64,000 nt of DNA, from contig JAYRVF010000014.1 in NCBI GenBank assembly GCA_041918675.1, positions 434,001 to 498,000 of the forward strand. The letters are read 5' to 3'. The notes under the pieces are model-generated. The model ran no database searches and was not told where the DNA came from. It saw only the letters and a program-made list of their open reading frames with translations. This DNA is from SCUB01 sp041918675. Lineage in GTDB: Bacteria > Pseudomonadota > Alphaproteobacteria > Rhizobiales > Xanthobacteraceae. The translations under genes and the position numbers were made by a program. Within the stretch, counting starts at the first letter, position 1; every line of letters begins with the position of its first letter. Shown here one piece after another: positions 44,897 through 55,200 of this stretch.

Positions 44897-46564
44897 TCAG
44901 AGTCCGTAGATCGCCTTGGCGGCATCCGCGGAAATCAGGCCGTCGCGCACTTCTTCCCTGAGCCGCGCGCGGTCGCGCCGCTTCGGATCGCCATAGCCGC
45001 CGCCGCCGCCGGCCTGTTGATGATAGACCGTGCCCTTCGGCACGCCGGTGATCAGATCCTTGTTGTGCGGCGTCACGTCGCGGCCGTCGGGATATTTCAA
45101 GCGGATGAAATTGAGAGTTCCCTTGCCGCCGCCGAACAGGCCGAAGGCCGGTTCGAAATCGCCGTCGCCGAAGGTGACGAATTGCGTGTCCTCCGAACCG
45201 ATCGTGAAGATGGTCTCCACGCCGATGCCGCCGCGCCACTGGCCGGGGCCGGCCGAGTCGGCGAGATATTCGTGCATGACGAGATGATGCGGCGTCTGCT
45301 GCTCGAACATCTCGTAATCCTGGTCGAGCACGCCGCCCGACGCGTCGATCATGCCGATGTGATCATAGCCGTCGGTGCCGCGCATCGCGCCGGAGCCGCC
45401 CTTCTGGCCCATGAAGCCGATGTCGACGTAACGGTCGTTGGACTTCGGATCGAGCCCGGTCGTGAGCGAGCACAGCAGATTGTTCCAGCCGGCGGTGACG
45501 CGATCGGGAATGACGGGCGCGAGCGCGCGCTGGATCGCGTCGGCGTTGGGCGGACACAGATGATTGCCGAAGGTCGTCGCCTTCGGGTAGCTGGCGTTGA
45601 GGATGGTGCCTTCCGGGATGATGATTTCGATCGGCGCCACCATGCCCTCGTTGTGCGGAATGTCGGGATTGACCATCTGCAAGAGGGTGAGAATGGTCGC
45701 CGACGCGCTCGAGGTGAAGGTGCCGTTGACGAAGCCGTTGGTCTGGGCGTCGGTGCCGGTGTAGTCGAACTTGACGCGCCGATCCTCGACGGTGACGGTG
45801 ACGCGGATGACGAATTTCGAGCCGACGTGGCGGCCGTCGTAATAGACATAGCCCTCGCCGGTGTAGACGCCGTTCGGGATGTTGGCGATCTCGGCTTCCA
45901 TCATCTTGCGCGTGGCGTCGAACAGCGCGTGCTTGTGCGTGTCGAAGCTCTCGAAGCCGTATTTTTCGAGCAGCGACAGCATCCGCCGCTCGCCGACGGT
46001 GCAGGCGCCGATCTCGGCCTTCATGTCGTGCTGCACGATGTCGAAGCGGATGTTGGCGAAGATCAGATCCCATACATCCTTGCGCAGCTTGCCCTTCTCG
46101 TAGACCTTGACCGGCGGGATGCGCAGCGCCTCCTGCCACACCTCGACCGCGTTCGGATTGTAGCCGCCGGCGACCGCCCCGCCGATGTCGGCCTGATGGC
46201 CCTTCACCGCCGTCCACGCCACCAGCTTACCCTCGAAGAAGATCGGCTTGTAGACGGCGACATCGTTGTTCTGGTTGCCGAGCGAGAACACGTCGTTGTG
46301 GAAGATGACGTCGCCCTCGTGAATGTCGTCGCCGAAATACTGGCGGATGTATTTGCACACCGGCGCCAGCGAGAACGCCAGGATCGGCAGATTCTCGGTC
46401 TGCTCCAGCATCCGCCCGTCGGCGTCGTAAAGGCCGGTGACGAAGTCCTTGGCCTCGCACAGGATCGGCGAGCGCGTCGTCTGCTGCATCGAGATCGACA
46501 TCTCGTCGGTGATCGACTTGAAGGTCCGCGCGTAGACGGACAGAAGGATCGGATCGATTTTCAT
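44897..46564 (-). CDS. Hydantoinase B/oxoprolinase family subunit
   Basis: 555 residues. HyuB landmarks are LSVYARTFKSITDEMSISMQQTTRSP at the start, HEGDVIFHNDVFSLGNQNNDV, VKGHQADIGGAVAGGYNPNA and the C-terminal SAGPGQWRGGIGVET and FGDGDFEPAFGLFGGGKG. With its HyuA partner (four-base ATGA overlap at 46561-46564) it forms an ATP-dependent enzyme of the hydantoinase, oxoprolinase and acetone/acetophenone carboxylase superfamily. The bond attacked (lactam or imide hydrolysis, or ketone carboxylation) cannot be read from sequence alone. Confidence 0.92.
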   Translation of the reverse strand: MKIDPILLSVYARTFKSITDEMSISMQQTTRSPILCEAKDFVTGLYDADGRMLEQTENLPILAFSLAPVCKYIRQYFGDDIHEGDVIFHNDVFSLGNQNNDVAVYKPIFFEGKLVAWTAVKGHQADIGGAVAGGYNPNAVEVWQEALRIPPVKVYEKGKLRKDVWDLIFANIRFDIVQHDMKAEIGACTVGERRMLSLLEKYGFESFDTHKHALFDATRKMMEAEIANIPNGVYTGEGYVYYDGRHVGSKFVIRVTVTVEDRRVKFDYTGTDAQTNGFVNGTFTSSASATILTLLQMVNPDIPHNEGMVAPIEIIIPEGTILNASYPKATTFGNHLCPPNADAIQRALAPVIPDRVTAGWNNLLCSLTTGLDPKSNDRYVDIGFMGQKGGSGAMRGTDGYDHIGMIDASGGVLDQDYEMFEQQTPHHLVMHEYLADSAGPGQWRGGIGVETIFTIGSEDTQFVTFGDGDFEPAFGLFGGGKGTLNFIRLKYPDGRDVTPHNKDLITGVPKGTVYHQQAGGGGGYGDPKRRDRARLREEVRDGLISADAAKAIYGL

Positions 46565-48702
46565 GCCGGCACCTTTTCGGCCTCGGTTGAAAGACAGGAG
46601 CGCACTAGGTCCTCGCGGCCCTTGCGGTAGAGGATGAAGGAACGGTGGCGGTCGACGACGCAGTCGAAGCCCGCCGAGATGAAGACCGCCGTTGTCACGG
46701 TCTCGATCATGGCCGGGCCCGCGATGCGATTGCCGCGGCGCAGGCGGTGGCCGTCATAGATCGCGACCTCCTCGAATTTCGAGGTCTCCGGAATGTAGAC
46801 CGAACGCCGGCTCTTGCGCGCGTGATCGGCGTCGGCGCCGGCGGCGGTGTCGGCGGCGTAGCTCGGCCGGTCGGTGGCGCCGACGGCCTGGACGCGCAGA
46901 TTGATGAGCTCGATCGGCGACCCCTCGGCCTCCAGCGTGTAGCCGAAACGGCGCTTGTGCTCGTCGTGGAAGGCGCGCGCGACGGCGGCGACATCGCGCC
47001 GGTCCAGCGTCGCCCATGGCACCTCGAAGGAGACCTCGTGATATTGCTTCACGTAGCGGCAATCGAAACGCGCGGTGAAGGCGCGTTGCCGCTCGGGCAC
47101 CCGCTCCTCGGCGAGCATGCGGTCGCCCTCGGCGCGCATCGCCGCGATCGTCGCGACGAGCCGGTCCCAATCGATGCCGTCGAGGCGGGAGACGAAGGTG
47201 CGGACGAAATCGTGGCGCAGGTCCGACAACAGCATGCCGAACGCGCACAGCACCGAGGACGACGACGGCACGATCTGCAGCGGGATCTCCAGCTCGTTGC
47301 AGATGAGGCAGGAGTGGATCGGACCGGCTCCGCCGGCGGCGATGAAGGGAAATTCGCGCGGATCGTAGCCGCGTTTGATCGTGACCTCATGCACGCCCTG
47401 CGCCATGTTGTTGCAGGCGATGCGGTACATGCCGGCGGCGGCCTGCTCGATCGACAGGCCCATCGGCTTGGCGATCGCGGATTCGATCGCCGCGCGCGCG
47501 GCGGCCACATCGAGCTTCATCTTGCCGCCGGCGAAATATTCCGGATCGAGGTAGCCGAGCACGAGATTGGCGTCGGTGGTGGTCGGCAACGTGCCGCCCT
47601 TGCCGTAGCTCGCCGGTCCCGGCGCGGCGCCCGCGCTTTGCGGGCCCATGCGCAGCAGCCCGCCCTCGTCGATCCAGCCGATCGAGCCACCACCGGCGCC
47701 GATGGTGTGGATGTCGAGCATCGGCAGCGCGATCTTGTGCCGCGCGATTTCGCCGTCATTGACGGTGGCCGGCGCGCCGTTGACGACGGAAGCCTCGAAG
47801 CTGGTACCGCCCATGTCGGTGATGATGCACCGGTCGGTGTCGAGCGCGCGCGCGTAGAACAGTCCCGCCGCCGGGCCGCCGGCCGGTCCCGACAGCAGCG
47901 TCAGCGCCGCTTTTTCGCGGGCGAGCTGCGGCGAGATCACGCCGCCATTGGATTGCACGATCAGCAGAATGCCGTCGAAGCCGGCCTGCTTCAGCCGCGT
48001 GACGAGTTGGTCGAGATAATGGTTGAGCTTCGGTCCGACATAGGAGTTGAGCGCCGTGGTCGACACGCGCTCGTAGAAGCGGATCGACGGCAGCAGGTCG
48101 GAGGAGACGGTCAGATAGGCCTCGGGCATTTCGCGCCGCACGATCTCGGCCGCCGCGCGCTCGTGGTCCGGATTGGCGAAGGAGTTCATGAAGCAGATCG
48201 AGATCGCCTCAACCTTCTCGCGCTTGTAGAGGTCGATCGCGGCGCGGATGTCGTCGATGGCAAGCGCCTCGATCTCGCCGCCGTCGCGGTTGAGCCGCCC
48301 GCCGACGCCGACGCGCAGATAACGCGGCACCAGCGGCTTCACATTGGTGAAGCGGTTGTCGTATTGGCGCTCGCGGATGCCGCGCCGCATCTCCAGCGCG
48401 TCGCGCACGCCGCGGGTGGTCAGCAGCGCCGAGCGCGCGCCGGTGTGGGTCAGCGTCGCGTTGGTCGTCACCGTGGTGCCGTGCACGATGGTGTCGATGC
48501 GCTTGATGAAGGCGGAAAGATCGGCGCCGGGATCGAGCAGTTCGCCGACCTCGCGCAACCCCGCCAGCACCGCGATCGAGGGATCGGCCGGCGTCGAGAG
48601 CACCTTGTGGATCAGCGCCTCGCTACCATGCCCGGCGACGATGAAGTCGGTGAACGTGCCGCCGACGTCGATGCCGATCTTCAACCTTGGGGAGGTTGCC
48701 AT
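46561..48702 (-). CDS. Hydantoinase A/oxoprolinase family subunit
   Basis: 713 residues. The ASKHA-type ATP-binding pattern includes GIDVGGTFTDFIV at the N-terminus, HGTTVTTNATL, the hydantoinase A segment TLLSGPAGGPAAGLFYAR and DMGGTSFEASVV, then GAGGGSIGWIDEGG. It is shorter than 5-oxoprolinase (a single chain of about 1,200) and similar to HyuA or acetophenone carboxylase ApcA. No gene for the small zinc-binding subunit (ApcB or AcxC type) lies next to it, which favours an N-methylhydantoinase-, caprolactamase- or lactamase-like reaction over carboxylation; this is inference. Confidence 0.92.
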   Translation of the reverse strand: MATSPRLKIGIDVGGTFTDFIVAGHGSEALIHKVLSTPADPSIAVLAGLREVGELLDPGADLSAFIKRIDTIVHGTTVTTNATLTHTGARSALLTTRGVRDALEMRRGIRERQYDNRFTNVKPLVPRYLRVGVGGRLNRDGGEIEALAIDDIRAAIDLYKREKVEAISICFMNSFANPDHERAAAEIVRREMPEAYLTVSSDLLPSIRFYERVSTTALNSYVGPKLNHYLDQLVTRLKQAGFDGILLIVQSNGGVISPQLAREKAALTLLSGPAGGPAAGLFYARALDTDRCIITDMGGTSFEASVVNGAPATVNDGEIARHKIALPMLDIHTIGAGGGSIGWIDEGGLLRMGPQSAGAAPGPASYGKGGTLPTTTDANLVLGYLDPEYFAGGKMKLDVAAARAAIESAIAKPMGLSIEQAAAGMYRIACNNMAQGVHEVTIKRGYDPREFPFIAAGGAGPIHSCLICNELEIPLQIVPSSSSVLCAFGMLLSDLRHDFVRTFVSRLDGIDWDRLVATIAAMRAEGDRMLAEERVPERQRAFTARFDCRYVKQYHEVSFEVPWATLDRRDVAAVARAFHDEHKRRFGYTLEAEGSPIELINLRVQAVGATDRPSYAADTAAGADADHARKSRRSVYIPETSKFEEVAIYDGHRLRRGNRIAGPAMIETVTTAVFISAGFDCVVDRHRSFILYRKGREDLVRSCLSTEAEKVPA

Positions 48703-48712
48703 TCCAGCTCTC

Positions 48713-50224
48713 CTATCCCGCGCGCGCCGTCGCGATCACGGCGCGCAGACTATCCCGCATCACCTTGCCCGAACCCGTGCGCGGCAACGCTTCCATGAAA
48801 TGGACCTCGCGCGGATGCTTGAAGCGGGCGACGCGGCCGGCGAGCAACGCCATCACCTCGCTCTCGCTCATGCGCGCGCCAGGCCGCAGCACGACGGCCG
48901 CCACCACCATCTCGCCCCATCGCGGATCGGGCCGGCCGACCACGCTGACGTCGGCGATGGCCGGACATTCCAGCAGAATGCTTTCGATCTCGGCGGGATA
49001 GATGTTCTCGCCGCCGGAAATGATCATGTCGCTCTTGCGCGCGTCGACATAGAGGTAGCCGTCGGCGTCGCGGTGGCCGAGGTCGCCGGAATGATACCAG
49101 CCCTCGCGCAGCACGGCGGCGGTCGCCTCCGGCGCGTTCCAATATTCGCGCATCAAATTCGGCCCGCGCACGAGAATCTCGCCGACCTCGCCGACGCCGA
49201 GATCGCATCCCCGAGAATCGACGACGCGGATCTCGCTGTGCAGGCCCGGCAGGCCGGCCGCGCCGGGCTTGCGCTCGGAGGAATCGACGCGCTGATAGGC
49301 CGCGACCGGGCAGGTCTCGGTCGAGCCGTAGACCTGGACGAGGCGGATGCCGCGCTCCTGCACCTTGCGCACAAAGGCCTCCGAAATGATGGTCGAGCCG
49401 GTCGTCACCATGCGCAGGCTCGACAGATCCGCCGTCTTCCAGCGCGGATGCTCCAGCACCGCGACGAGCTGGGCCGGCACCAGCACGGTCAAGGTGATGC
49501 GCTCGTTCTCGATCGCGGCGAGCGCCTCGCCGGGGTCGAACCTGGCGTGCAGCGACACGCTCGCGCCGGCGTGCAGCGCCGGCGTGGTCAGCACGTTGAG
49601 GCCGCCGACGTGAAACATCGGCGATGTCGTCAGCACGCGATCGGCGCTGGTCATGTCGTGCATATGCGCACTGTTGACCGCGTTCCAGAACAGCGCCGAC
49701 TGCGTCAGCACGACGCCCTTGGGCGTGCCGGTCGAACCGGAGGTATAGCAGAGCACCACGGCGGTATCGGCCGACGGCAAGTCCGCCCCGGGACGCGCGG
49801 CGGCGACGGCGTTCCATGTGTCCCATCCGGACGCGGCGTCGGCGAGCGCGAGCCACGTTCGCTCGGCGAAGGCCTCCCGCAGCGGCGCGGCGTGATCGAG
49901 AAAGGCCGGCTCGACGATGACCAGGCGCGCCCCGCTGTCGCGCAGGATGTAGACGTGTTCGGGCGCGGCGAGCCGCCAATTGAGCGGCGTCAGCATCGCG
50001 CCGAGACGCGCGCAGGCGAACAGCAGCGCCAGCGCCTCGGGATTGTTGTAGCCGAGAAAGGCGACGACATCGCCCGCGCCGATCCCGCGCGCGAGGAGAC
50101 GCCCGGCGGCCTCCTCGATCCGCGCCGCCAGCGCCCGATAGGTGATCGTCTCGCCGGCGAAGCGGATCGCTTCGCGCTCGGGCGAAAACGCGGCGTGACG
50201 TTCGATCCAACGCGCTACATTCAT
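48713..50224 (-). CDS. AMP-dependent acyl-CoA synthetase
   Basis: 503 residues from ATG 50224 (MNVARWIERHAAF). Motifs: CYTSGSTGTPKG (about 162), VYGSTETCP, EGWYHSGDLGHRDADGY (about 375), the hinge DARKSDMIISGGENIYP and the catalytic lysine in LPRTGSGKVMRD near the end. It activates a carboxylic acid as CoA ester. The gene lies seven bases after the thiolase stop and ten bases before hyuA, inside the GntR-led operon. An alternative start at 50242 would overlap the thiolase gene. Confidence 0.9.
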   Translation of the reverse strand: MNVARWIERHAAFSPEREAIRFAGETITYRALAARIEEAAGRLLARGIGAGDVVAFLGYNNPEALALLFACARLGAMLTPLNWRLAAPEHVYILRDSGARLVIVEPAFLDHAAPLREAFAERTWLALADAASGWDTWNAVAAARPGADLPSADTAVVLCYTSGSTGTPKGVVLTQSALFWNAVNSAHMHDMTSADRVLTTSPMFHVGGLNVLTTPALHAGASVSLHARFDPGEALAAIENERITLTVLVPAQLVAVLEHPRWKTADLSSLRMVTTGSTIISEAFVRKVQERGIRLVQVYGSTETCPVAAYQRVDSSERKPGAAGLPGLHSEIRVVDSRGCDLGVGEVGEILVRGPNLMREYWNAPEATAAVLREGWYHSGDLGHRDADGYLYVDARKSDMIISGGENIYPAEIESILLECPAIADVSVVGRPDPRWGEMVVAAVVLRPGARMSESEVMALLAGRVARFKHPREVHFMEALPRTGSGKVMRDSLRAVIATARAG

Positions 50225-50231
50225 CGGTCGA

Positions 50232-51446
50232 TTACCCGGCATCGCTGACCCTGATGACCACGGCCATCGCCGTGTCGCCGGCCGCGCAGCCCGTGAACAG
50301 ACCCCAGCCGCCACCGCGCGACGCGAGTTCCTCGATCAGCTCGATCACGGCGCGCGTGCCCATCGGCGATTGCGGATGGCCCCACACCAGCGAACAGCCG
50401 TAATTGTTAAGCTTGTCGATCGGCACGCCCATTTCGCGCGAGAACAGCACGTCGTTGACGGCGAAGGGGTTGTGGGTCTTGATGGCGTCCATCTGGTCGA
50501 TACGCATATCGGCGACGGCAAGCGCGTGACGCGCCGCCGGCGCCGGAGCCTCCGGCATGAACGCCACCGGCACGCGCGCGCTGCCGAACCCGTGCAGCGT
50601 GACCCTGATTTTCGGATTGGCGCTGAGCTCGCGCGCGCGCTCGGGCAGCGCGACGATGATGCCGGCGTTGCCGTCGGCAGGATGGGTCTGGCCGCCGAAA
50701 GTGACGGAGCCGTCGGGAAGCACCGGCTTGAGCTTGGCGAGGCCCTCGGGCGTCGAGGTGGTGATGCCCTCGTCGCCGGCGATCGTGGCCGCCGTCTTGC
50801 GAAAGCTGGCGTCCGGCACGTCGAACGGCAGGGTCATGAAGCGCTTGTGGAACGCGCGATCATCGGCGAGCGCCTGACGATATTGCGCCTCGCGCGCGAG
50901 CACCACATCGTGCTGTTCGGCGGTGGTGATCTGATGCTTGGCGGCGACGTTCTCGGCGGTCTTGATCATGGCGTGACGGCCGAGCGGATCGCAACTGAAG
51001 TTGTCCATCACCCAATCCTCGGCCGCGCCGGTGCCGCCCGGTCCGCGCGGATTGGGATAATAAAGATGCGGCCCGTTCGACAGCCGGTCGCAGGTCACCA
51101 CCAGCGATGTCGAACACAGTCCCGCCTCGACTTCCTGCGTGGCCGCGAGCAGCGTGCGCGCGCCGGTGGCGCAAGCCTGCATGATGGTCGGGCCGGCGAT
51201 GTGGCCGAGACCGGCGAGGCCGGCGAGCCAGGGCAGGCCATAAAACGAGTGCTTCTGCGGAACGGAGATGCCGAGCACGCCGTGTTCGATGGCGTTGGCG
51301 GGAATTTCGCGCTTGGCCAGCTCGCGCTTGACCACATGGGCGGCGAACTCGATCGAATGCAGATGGGCGAACGCTCCCTGCCAGCGCGTGAACGGTGTCG
51401 TCCAATAGGCACCGTAGGGAATCTCAGCCTTGTACTCCACCGCCAT
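50232..51446 (-). CDS. Thiolase (acetyl-CoA acetyltransferase family)
   Basis: 404 residues. The nucleophilic cysteine is Cys92 in MQACATGAR, the histidine is in WGHPQSPMGTR near 357 and the second cysteine in FTGCAAGDTA near 390, so the catalytic set is complete. N-terminally it is shorter than typical FadA and lacks the usual start R-T-P-x-G. The start is ambiguous: AGGAG is only one base before ATG 51446 but seven bases before an in-frame GTG at 51440, which may be the real start. It overlaps the GntR gene by 23 bases. It would cleave a 3-ketoacyl-CoA as the end step of a beta-oxidation-like route. Confidence 0.9.
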   Translation of the reverse strand: MAVEYKAEIPYGAYWTTPFTRWQGAFAHLHSIEFAAHVVKRELAKREIPANAIEHGVLGISVPQKHSFYGLPWLAGLAGLGHIAGPTIMQACATGARTLLAATQEVEAGLCSTSLVVTCDRLSNGPHLYYPNPRGPGGTGAAEDWVMDNFSCDPLGRHAMIKTAENVAAKHQITTAEQHDVVLAREAQYRQALADDRAFHKRFMTLPFDVPDASFRKTAATIAGDEGITTSTPEGLAKLKPVLPDGSVTFGGQTHPADGNAGIIVALPERARELSANPKIRVTLHGFGSARVPVAFMPEAPAPAARHALAVADMRIDQMDAIKTHNPFAVNDVLFSREMGVPIDKLNNYGCSLVWGHPQSPMGTRAVIELIEELASRGGGWGLFTGCAAGDTAMAVVIRVSDAG

Positions 51447-52122
51447 TCTCCTTGCGTAACTTGTCGGACTCTTCCCGCAGGATGCGCCGGGCGTGCTCGA
51501 GATGCACGCGCATGACCGCGGCCGCGGCGTCGCCGTCGCCGGCCCGAAACGCGGCCGCCAGCCGCCGCAGATTCTTGATGACGATGGCGCGGGTGGCCGG
51601 ACTGCCGAGCGTCAGCGCGCGCAGGAAGCGAACGTGATCGGCGTATTGCTCGATCACCCGCAGCATGCGCGAATTGGTGACGAGCCGCAGCCAGGCGGCG
51701 CGAAAGCGGTAATTCGCCTCGATGAAGGATTCCACGTCGCCGGTCTCGTTGGCGGCGATCATCTTGGCGAGTTCGGCGCGAAACGGCTCGACCTGCTTGC
51801 GATCGGCGAAGCGCGCGGCGACCTTGCGCAGCACTTCCGGCTCGATCATCAGCCGCAATTCGTAGATGTCCTCGATGTCGGATTCAGAGAGCGTCGGCAC
51901 GACGAAGCCGCGCCCGGTCGAATCGATGAGACCCTCGCTCGCCAGCCGCGCCAGCACCTCGCGCACGGGCGTGCGCGAAACGCCGAGCTGGGCGGCGACC
52001 ATCGCCTCCTGCAACGGCTGCCCGCTCTTGAGACGGCCGGAACACAGGTGCTCCCGCAACGCGGTGTAAACCTGGTCGCTCAAGGAGCGCGGCCGATCGA
52101 TGACCTTCAGCGAAGGCGCCAT
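51424..52122 (-). CDS. GntR-family (FCD/FadR subfamily) transcriptional regulator
   Basis: 232 residues. The winged helix (about 13-78) reads LSDQVYTALREHLCSG, QEAMVAAQLGVSRTPVREVLARLASEGLI and GRGFVV. The FCD effector domain (about 85-220) carries the metal-ligand histidine and arginine helices, for example ELRLMIEPEVLR and VEHARRIL-type HLEHARRIL. FCD members sense small carboxylic acids or their CoA esters. It heads the minus-strand catabolic operon and is divergent from the ferredoxin oxidoreductase gene, with a matching GTATAC operator in between. Confidence 0.93.
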   Translation of the reverse strand: MAPSLKVIDRPRSLSDQVYTALREHLCSGRLKSGQPLQEAMVAAQLGVSRTPVREVLARLASEGLIDSTGRGFVVPTLSESDIEDIYELRLMIEPEVLRKVAARFADRKQVEPFRAELAKMIAANETGDVESFIEANYRFRAAWLRLVTNSRMLRVIEQYADHVRFLRALTLGSPATRAIVIKNLRRLAAAFRAGDGDAAAAVMRVHLEHARRILREESDKLRKENGGGVQG

Positions 52123-52149
52123 GGGGCGATTCTCCCGTAGACTGTGTCC

Positions 52150-52164
52150 CGTATACGGTATACG
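52150..52164. promoter_or_regulatory. Perfect palindromic operator CGTATAC-G-GTATACG (candidate GntR/FCD site)
   Basis: Two 7-bp arms around one central base, 28 bp upstream of the GntR start and 87 bp upstream of the oxidoreductase start. GTATAC-centred palindromes are typical binding sites of FCD-type GntR regulators. The position fits negative autoregulation plus control of both divergent units. No other obvious copy was noticed in the island. Confidence 0.75.
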
Positions 52165-52250
52165 TTTGGCCTTGTCCAGTTCGTCCCGCGACGCGGAGGG
52201 GGTTCCCGGGCGGGAAGCGTCGATTGTGTTTCAAGCAAATCGGATGCGCC

Positions 52251-55200
52251 ATGAAGCCGGTTTCATTGGACGACAAATATTTGATCGAAGACGGCCGGGT
52301 GTTCCTGTCGGGCTCCCAGATCGTCGCGCGCCTCGCGCTCGACCAGCAACGGCGCGACGCCCGCGCCGGCCTGCGCACCGCCGGCTTCATCTCCGGCTAT
52401 CGCGGCTCCCCGCTCGGCGGCGTCGACACGGCGCTATGGCAGGCCGCCCCCTTTCTCTCGGCCAACGACATTCACTTCGAGCCCGGGCTCAACGAGGAAA
52501 TCGCCGCGACCGCCGTCAGCGGCAGCCAGCAGGCGTCCCTGTTCGGCAGCAAATATGACGGCGTGTTCGGCATCTGGTACGCGAAGAATCCGGGCGTCGA
52601 CCGCGCCGCCGACGCGCTCAAGCACGCCAACGCGGTCGGCACCTCCCCTCATGGCGGCGTGCTGGCGGTGGCCGGCGACGATCCTGGCGCGATCTCATCG
52701 TCTCTGCCCAACCAATGCGATCACGCCTTCATCGCCGCGTTGACCCCGCTGCTCAGCCCGTCGAGCCTGGCCGAGGTGCTGAGTTTCGGGCTGATCGGCA
52801 TCGCCCTGTCGCGCTACAGCGGATTATGGGTGGGCCTGAAGACCGTCGCCGACACCATCGAATGCACCGCCTCGATCGCCGTCTCGCCGACGCAGCCGGC
52901 CTATTCGACGCCCAACGATTTCGAACTGCCGCCGGGCGGGCTCGGCGCGCGCTGGCCCGACGAACGATGGGACCAGGACCTGCGGCTGCTCAAATGGCGG
53001 CTGCCGGCCGCGCGCGCCTTCGCGCGCACCAACCAGCTCGACCGCATCACGCTTGGCGGATCGCGGCGGCGGCTCGCCATCGTCACATCGGGCAAGGTTT
53101 ACGGCGACGTGCGCCAGGCGCTCGACGAACTCGGCATCGACGACAAGCTCGCCCAGGAGCTCGGGCTCATTATCTTCAAGGTCGGCATGGTCTGGCCGCT
53201 CGAACCGGATCAGATTCGCGACGCGGTCGAGGGCGTCGAGGAGGTCATTGTCGTCGAGGAACGCCGGGCCGTGATCGAGCCGCAGCTCAAGGACCTCGCC
53301 TATAACTGGCCGGCCGATCGCCGCCCGCGCATCGTCGGCAAGCGCGACGAGGAGATGCGCGTCCTCTTTCCCGAGGAAGGCGAATTGTCGCCCGCGCTCG
53401 TCGCCTTGGCGCTCGGCCGGCGGCTCAAGGCGCTTGGGCTGCCGTCCGCGTCCCTCGATCGCCTGCGAGCGATCGAGGAGCGCCGCGACGCGCCGAAGCA
53501 GGGACAGACGCGGATCAACCGTATTCCGCATTTCTGCTCGGGCTGCCCGCATGCGCGCTCGACCCGCCTGCCGTCGGGAAGCCTCGCCATGGCCGGCATC
53601 GGCTGTCATTCGCTGCGCATCTGGATGCCCGACAGCCAGACGATGGTCCTGCCGCAGATGGGCGGCGAAGGCGCGCCCTGGCTCGGCATCGCCCCGTTCA
53701 CCGACACCGGCCACGTCTTCCAGAATCTCGGCGATGGCACCTACATGCATTCCGGCAGCCTGGCGATCCGCGCCGCGATCGCCGCCAAGCGCAACATGAC
53801 GTTCCGCATTCTCTATAATGAGGCGACCGCCATGACCGGCGGCCAGCCGATCGAAGGCGGACCGGGCGTCGCCCAGATCGCGCGCCAGGTCGCCGCCGAA
53901 GGCGTCAAGCGGATCGCCGTCGTCTCCGACGAGCCGGGCAAATACGCGTCGGCCGAGGCCCTGGGGCCGGGCGTGACGATCCACCACCGTGACGAATTCG
54001 ATTTCCTCCAGCGCCAAATGCGCGAATGCGAGGGCGTGTCGGTGATCATCTACGATCAGGTCTGCGCCACCGAGCAGCGACGGCGGCGCAAACGCGGCCT
54101 CGCCGCGCCGCCGGCGGTACGCCCCTTCATCAACACGCGCGTCTGCGAGGGATGCGGCGACTGCGGCGACCGGTCGAACTGCGCCTCGATCCTGCCGCTC
54201 GATACCCCGCTCGGGCGCAAGCGCGTCATCGACCAATCCTCCTGCAATGTCGACCTGTCGTGCATCACCGCCTTCTGCCCGAGCATCGTCACCGTCGAGG
54301 GCGGCGAGTTGCGCCGGCCACGACCGGACGCCGCGAGCTTCGACGTGCCGCCGCCGGCGGCGCGGCCGGTCGCCTCGCAAGCCGACATCATCGCCGCCGG
54401 CATCGGCGGAACGGGCGTCATGACCATCGGCGCCGTCGCCGGCATGGCCGCCCATCTCGCCGGCATGGGCTGTTCGGTGCTCGACAATACCGGCATCGCG
54501 CGCAAGGGCGGCGCGGCGTCGAGCCACATCCGCCTGTCCCCCGATCCCGATGGCATCCGCGGCTCGCGCGTCTGCGATGGCGACGCGACGCTGATCATCG
54601 CCCATGACGTCATCACCTCGACGACGCCGGCGGCGCTCGCGAAAATCCGGCGTGGCCGCACGCGCGTGATCGCCAATGCCACCACCATACCGACGCTCAA
54701 CCAACGTCTCGACCCGGACAACCATTTCGATCCCGAGCCCCTGCGCCAATTGCTGCGCGAGGCGGCGGGCACCGACCGCTGCGAGTTCATCCCGGCGACC
54801 GATATCGCCGTGCGCGTTCTGGGCGACGCGATCTACGCCAACATGGTGATGTTCGGCTATGCCTTCCAGAAGGGCTTCGTGCCGCTGCCGCTGGAGGCGA
54901 TCGAAGAGGCGATCACGCTCAACGGCACCAGCGTCAAGACCAACAGGCTCGCCTTCGCCTGGGGACGTCGCGCCGCGCACGACCCGGCCGCCGTCGCCGC
55001 CGCGCTCGGCGCGGCCGAGGAGGAGCCGGACGATCCCGATCTCGACGCGATGCTCGCGCGCCGCGCCGCGTTTCTCACCGACTATCAGGATGACGCCCAT
55101 GCGCGGCGCTACCGCGACTTCATCGACCGCCTGCGCGCGGCCGAGATCGCGATCGGCGCGACGACCGACGATCTTTCCCGCGCCGCGGCGCAAAGCTATT

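Noticed and set aside
44897..48702. Acetone or acetophenone carboxylase
   Set aside because: The additional small zinc-binding subunit gene is missing beside the HyuA/HyuB pair; assignment beyond the superfamily is not supported.
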